Assembly (NCBI GenBank): GCA_006503475.1
Contig: RSEH01000194.1
Coordinates: 27,174 to 91,173, forward strand
DNA length: 64,000 nucleotides
DNA from: Stentor roeselii
Lineage: Eukaryota; Ciliophora; Heterotrichea; Heterotrichida; Stentoridae
Reading direction: 5' to 3'
Position 1 is the stretch's first letter, and every line of letters begins with the position of its first letter. Below the pieces are notes generated by a model. It was not told the origin of the DNA and did no database searches. It saw only the letters and a list, made by a program, of their open reading frames with translations. Of this stretch, positions 60,157-64,000 are shown piece after piece. The translations under genes and the position numbers were made by a program.

Positions 60157-60660
60157 CCCAAGTCTCTTCTCAAAAAATATCCGATATCCGAAATTATTGG
60201 ATCACCCTACATCAAGATTGTGGTACTTATATTCAACTAATTAATTAAAAGTAAAAACTCTTATGTTGGATTTGATATCTCTAAAATCTTATAAGAACCT
60301 ATTAAACTCCGAGTGCAAATTTTTTTGGCTATGCAATTCTCAATAAATATATTAATCTAAGACCTAAAAACTTTCCCATCATCTTGAAATTCCTTGAACA
60401 ATTTTTTTTAAGGTTAAAATGCATATAGACAAGAAAGTTTGTTTTTTAAAATGGATTGATTATGTTTCCAATCTTTATAACTATAAATAAACCATCTTTA
60501 AATTCCTTATAACTAAGCAGTTTTTTCAAAACAATTGAATCTTTATGCTTGAATATCTATAATTGCTTGTTTAATTAAATTAAAATTTATAAGTTAAAAA
60601 ACCCTAAATCGCTCGGCTGGCCGCCTGTTAAAAAGTTCCATTTTGGATTGAAGTTTACCG

Positions 60661-60687
60661 TCTCGCTGGTCAGAATGATCAGCGAGA
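60661..60687. repeat. GC-rich hairpin, array unit 1
   Basis: Arms TCTCGCTGGTCA and TGATCAGCGAGA with loop GAA; one G/T wobble. It is followed by a conserved block beginning GTCCATCGAT and ending GCTATACAAAAATT. Confidence 0.9.
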
Positions 60688-61837
60688 GTCCATCGATACA
60701 TCATTAATGTGCTATACAAAAATTTGAATATAATTTATTAAATTATTTTCTTTAATACTATGTAGCCTATTTGGAAAGCGGCCAACCAGGACAAAAAGCA
60801 AAAAATTATCCATAGGTAAACATTGAAATTGTTTAAATTTATAAAATATCCTTCCCATTTAAATAAAAGACATGTATTCTAATAATGAAATTCAGGAATC
60901 ACGTTAGAGTAGTTATTATAGTTCAAACCTAAATTCTTTTCATAAAAATTCATGTTTTTTAGCTAAAAGTGACTAAAATTTATAAAGGTTTTTCAACCAT
61001 TTTTCCTTTAAAATAACCCATTTTCCCAAGTACAAAAATATTAAGAACTCAAAAGTCAAATTTGAGAATCTTGACTTGAGGGAAAAGTAACTGATTGCGC
61101 TTCATATTAGAACAATATTGTGAAAGTTTTTCTTCTCGGTTTTCAATAAAATAGAAGAAAATCAGTTTTTATGTGCTAGATTGATGCTCATATTTCTAGA
61201 ATTTCGCCTCATCTAGATTGAATCAGCTACACATGAGTTGGAATTTTAACTTTATCAAGCAATCAGATGAGAAGTCATGATCAAGTTATTCCATAACTCT
61301 TTTATAGAGAAAATCCTGAGTCCAAAATTTTTGGGTGCTCTTACATCAAGACTGGGAACAAACTTACGCAAGGATTTGAATTCATCTAAATTATTATAAG
61401 TAAAAACTCTTAAATCTAATCCTATTCCTTTCCAATCATATTAGAAACTATTAAAACTTCGAATCCCTATTTTTTCGGCAATGTACTTTTCATAAACCCT
61501 TTATTTCTAAGACCTAAAATCTAATCCAGCTTTCCTATCATCTCGAATTTTCTAGGACAGCTGTTTTTTTAGGCTAAAATACATATACATGAAAAAGTTT
61601 CTTTTTTTGTTCAAAATGGGTTGAAGCATGTTTCCCATCTTGACAAAAATAATAAAAAACCATCTTTAAATATCTTTATAACATAATTAGTTTTTATTTC
61701 AAAACGATAAGACCTGCTTATTTGAACACCTAGAAGTGCTTTTCGGAAGGTAAATTACAAAATTTTAACTTTAGGAACTCGAAATCGTTCGGCCGGGTCG
61801 CCTGCAAAAATTTTCCATTTTGATTTGAATTTTACCT

Positions 61838-61864
61838 TCTCGCTGGTCATTCTGACCAGCGAGA
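61838..61864. repeat. GC-rich hairpin, array unit 2
   Basis: Perfect 12-bp arms TCTCGCTGGTCA / TGACCAGCGAGA with loop TTC, 1177 bp from the unit 1 hairpin. The same GTCCATCGAT...TATACAAAAATT block follows. Confidence 0.95.
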
Positions 61865-63007
61865 GTCCATCGATCCATGATTAATGTGCTATACAAAAAT
61901 TTAAATCTATTTTATTATAACCTAGTAAAAAACTTATATAACGCATTGAGAAAAAGTCCTAGCAAAGCACTAAATGAACAAACATCCACATTTAAAATCA
62001 AAATAGATTTAGATAAATATATTAATCTTTCTCATTTCAAGAAAATAATCTAAACTAATCAATAAATTATGGAATCGCTTTAGAGTGCTTATTATCGTTT
62101 ATTATCTATTTTTTTCAAGTAAAATCATTTTTTCAGCCAAAAAACACTTAAATTTAGATAGTTTTACTTACCATTTTTACCTTTATAATAACCCATTCTT
62201 CTAAGTACTAAAAAGTTCAAGAAATCAGAAAAAAAAATAAGGAATCTCAACTCAAGGAAAAAGGTAATCATTGCATTTTGAAATTGAAGCAAGACCGTAA
62301 AGTTTCACTTCTTGAAAATGAGTCTAATAGGAGAAAATCAGTTTTTTTATACTAGATTGAGGCTCATATTTCTAAAATTTCTTCTCTCCTAGATTGAATC
62401 AGACGCCCGTGAGTTAGATCTTTAACTTTCTTAAGGAATTCTATCAGAAATCGTTACCAAATTGTCCAAAGTCTTTTGTCCAGAGAAAATTCGAAGAGCG
62501 AAATTTTCGGGTCATTCTACATCGAGACTGAGAATAAACATTAACTAGATCTTAAATAAAACTAAATCATTATGACTAAAAACTCTTAAATCTAATCCAA
62601 TTCCTTTCCAATCCTACCATAACCCATTCAAACTCCGAATCCTTAGTTTTTCGACCATTCACTTCTCAGAAACTATTTATATCTAGGACTTAAAATCTAA
62701 TCCAGCTTTCCTATCATCATGAAGTTCCTAGGGTAGCTTTTTCGGCAGGCTAAAATACATATACATGAAAAAGTTCTAATTTTTTTTTCAAAATGGATTA
62801 ACATATGTTTCCCATCTTGATTAATATATGTAAAAACCATCTTTAATTATTTATACCTTAGCAATTTTTTCTTTAAAACAATCGAATCTACTGTTTCATC
62901 ATATGAAATTACTTCTTTTAAACAAATTATAATTCTATACATAAAAAACTCGAAATTGTTCGGCCTGGCCGCCTGCAAAATTTTCCATTTGGATTTGAAT
63001 TTTACCG

Positions 63008-63034
63008 TCTCGCTGGTCATTCTGACCTGCGAGA
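63008..63034. repeat. GC-rich hairpin, array unit 3
   Basis: Arms TCTCGCTGGTCA / TGACCTGCGAGA (one T/T mismatch), loop TTC, 1170 bp from unit 2. Confidence 0.92.
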
Positions 63035-63962
63035 GTCCATCGATCCATCATTAATGTGCTATACAAAAATTTGAATCTAATAAATATAAAATACAGTTAA
63101 AAACATATGTTAACCTATTGAGAAAAGTACCTAAATTACCACCAAAACAAAAAATATTCTCATATAATTATCAAACTAACTTTGAATATAAACTAATCCT
63201 ACCTAATTCAAATAAAATACATAATATTAATATTATGGAATCAATTTAGAGCACTGATTGTTGTTCTAAACTAACTTTTTTAATTTAAAAATCATATTTT
63301 CATCCAAAAAACACTTAAATATACTTAGGTTTTTCAACCATTTTTCCCTTTATAATAACCCATTTTCCTAAGTACTAAAAAGCTCAAGAACTAAGAAAAA
63401 AATTTCAAGGATCTCATTTCAAGAAAAATGCTACATATTGCACTTTGAATTTGAAGCAGAACTGTAAAGTTTTACTTCTTGAAAATAATTCCAATAAAAG
63501 AAATTCAGTTTTTACATGTAAGAATGAGGCTCATATTTCGAGTATTTCTTCTCTCGTAGATTGAATCTGAAGCACATGAGCTGGATCTCTAAGTTTTTCT
63601 AGGAATCCTATGGGAAAGCATTACCCAATAGTCCAAAGTCTCATTTCCAGAGAAAATCCGGAGTCCGAAATTTTCGGGTCACCCTATATCGAGTCTGAGA
63701 ATAAACTTTAACTAGCACTTAAATTCAACTAAATTATCACGAGTAAAAACTCTTAAATCTAATCCAATTCCTTCAAATTCCTATCAGAACCCATTCAAAC
63801 TCCGAATCCCTTTTTTTTTGGCCATGTACTTCTCAGAAACTATTAATATATAAGACCTAAAATTTAATCCAGCTTTCCTATGACCCTGAATTTCCTAGGA
63901 CAGCTTTTTCGGCAGGCTAAAACACTCAATCCTCTAAAAGTAAAAAAAAATTTTTTTTCAAA

Positions 63963-64000
63963 ATGTCTAAATCCAAAAATATGGAAGAAGATGATTTCGT
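63963..64000 (+). CDS. Start of a gene cut by the window edge
   Basis: An ATG directly after the fourth repeat copy opens MSKSKNMEEDDF and remains open to the edge. Thirteen residues are too few to identify. The local change from repeat sequence to codon-like sequence at the ATG supports a real start. Confidence 0.5.
   Translation, partial: MSKSKNMEEDDF

Larger units (their letters stand above)
60157..63962. repeat. Tandem array of diverged units of about 1.17 kb (three and a part copies)
   Basis: A common landmark, (c)cgaaatttt(c)gggtca-type, recurs at 60188, 61322, 62498 and 63665, so unit lengths are about 1134, 1176 and 1167 bp. Within units the same blocks follow in order. They are a 'taaaaactcttaaatctaatcc' type block (shortened here to taaaaactctta), 'aatttcctaggacagctttt', 'tttttcaaaatgg', 'tgtttcccatcttga', a GC-rich hairpin box, 'aaccatttttccctttataat' (shortened: ccatttttccctttata), and 'gaggctcatatttc'. 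Copies differ by many substitutions and small indels. The fourth copy is cut off at the start codon of the next gene. No open frame spans a unit. Confidence 0.9.

Noticed and set aside
60615-60792. Second inverted repeat (GGYTGGCCGC) in array unit 1
   Set aside because: GGCTGGCCGC near 60615 and its near-complement near 60778 could pair, but the right-hand copy is not conserved in units 2 and 3, so it is probably chance.
60421-62800. ATG codons in the 'tttttcaaaATGg' block of repeat units 1-3 as gene starts
   Set aside because: Each opens only a few codons before stops, with no 15-nt intron to rescue them.
1-64000. tRNA, rRNA, CRISPR, insertion sequence or telomere repeats
   Set aside because: No cloverleaf with TTC-A box, no rRNA core sequence, no spaced direct repeats of CRISPR type, no transposase frame and no short telomere-like tandem runs were seen on reading both strands. 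A tRNA or snRNA scan was not possible by eye and could still find one.

Overview
The window reads as a macronuclear chromosome segment from a heterotrich ciliate of the Stentor type. Three things point there. All three standard stop codons (TAA, TAG, TGA) end recognisable genes. Eleven introns can be placed by restoring broken reading frames, and every one is exactly 15 nt long (GT...AG, with an A at position 10 in ten of eleven). The genes are eukaryotic and packed almost without spacers. The species is an inference; the genetic code and intron length are read from the sequence.

From 1 to about 44 kb the window is gene-dense and made mostly of conserved eukaryotic housekeeping genes on both strands. 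In order they are: a large HECT E3 ligase (5' truncated by the window edge), an LRR/EF-hand protein, a PKA-like kinase, a coiled-coil protein, a TDY-type MAP kinase, a CCDC12/Cwf18 splicing factor, an ACT-domain protein, an ELMO-domain protein, a small TIM chaperone, a PH+kinase protein, an EF-hand protein, an AT-hook protein, a dynein light intermediate chain, LSM12, an M20 dipeptidase, NAA20, GTPBP8/EngB, a small myristoyl-type protein, a paralogue of the AT-hook protein, OST3/OST6, a SET-domain methyltransferase, a cyclic-nucleotide-gated-type K+ channel, a membrane EGF protein, a Lys-rich repeat protein, PC4/Sub1, HYOU1/GRP170, TPRKB/Cgi121, a myosin-like IQ protein with a degenerate motor, and an RRM protein resembling the N-terminal half of cyclophilin E. 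Gaps between genes are often 0-50 bp. One convergent pair overlaps in coding sequence and one divergent pair is separated by 8 bp.

From about 44 kb to the end the character changes. GC content falls, noncoding stretches reach 1-4 kb, and the genes are of expanded or fast-evolving kinds: a kinase, a giant Cys-rich multi-module membrane protein, a broken B-box/coiled-coil/WD gene, and a WD40 protein. The last 3.8 kb is a tandem array of diverged units of about 1.17 kb. Each complete unit carries a GC-rich hairpin, and the array stops exactly at the start codon of a gene that runs off the right edge.

Two genome-scale patterns cut across genes. First, the + strand switches abruptly from G+T-rich to A+C-rich at about twenty places, always in that direction and often inside an exon, and drifts back gradually; this resembles a replication-associated strand asymmetry. 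Second, start codons are repeatedly preceded by ATAA (giving ATAAATG). All readings are by eye; no alignments or database searches were run.
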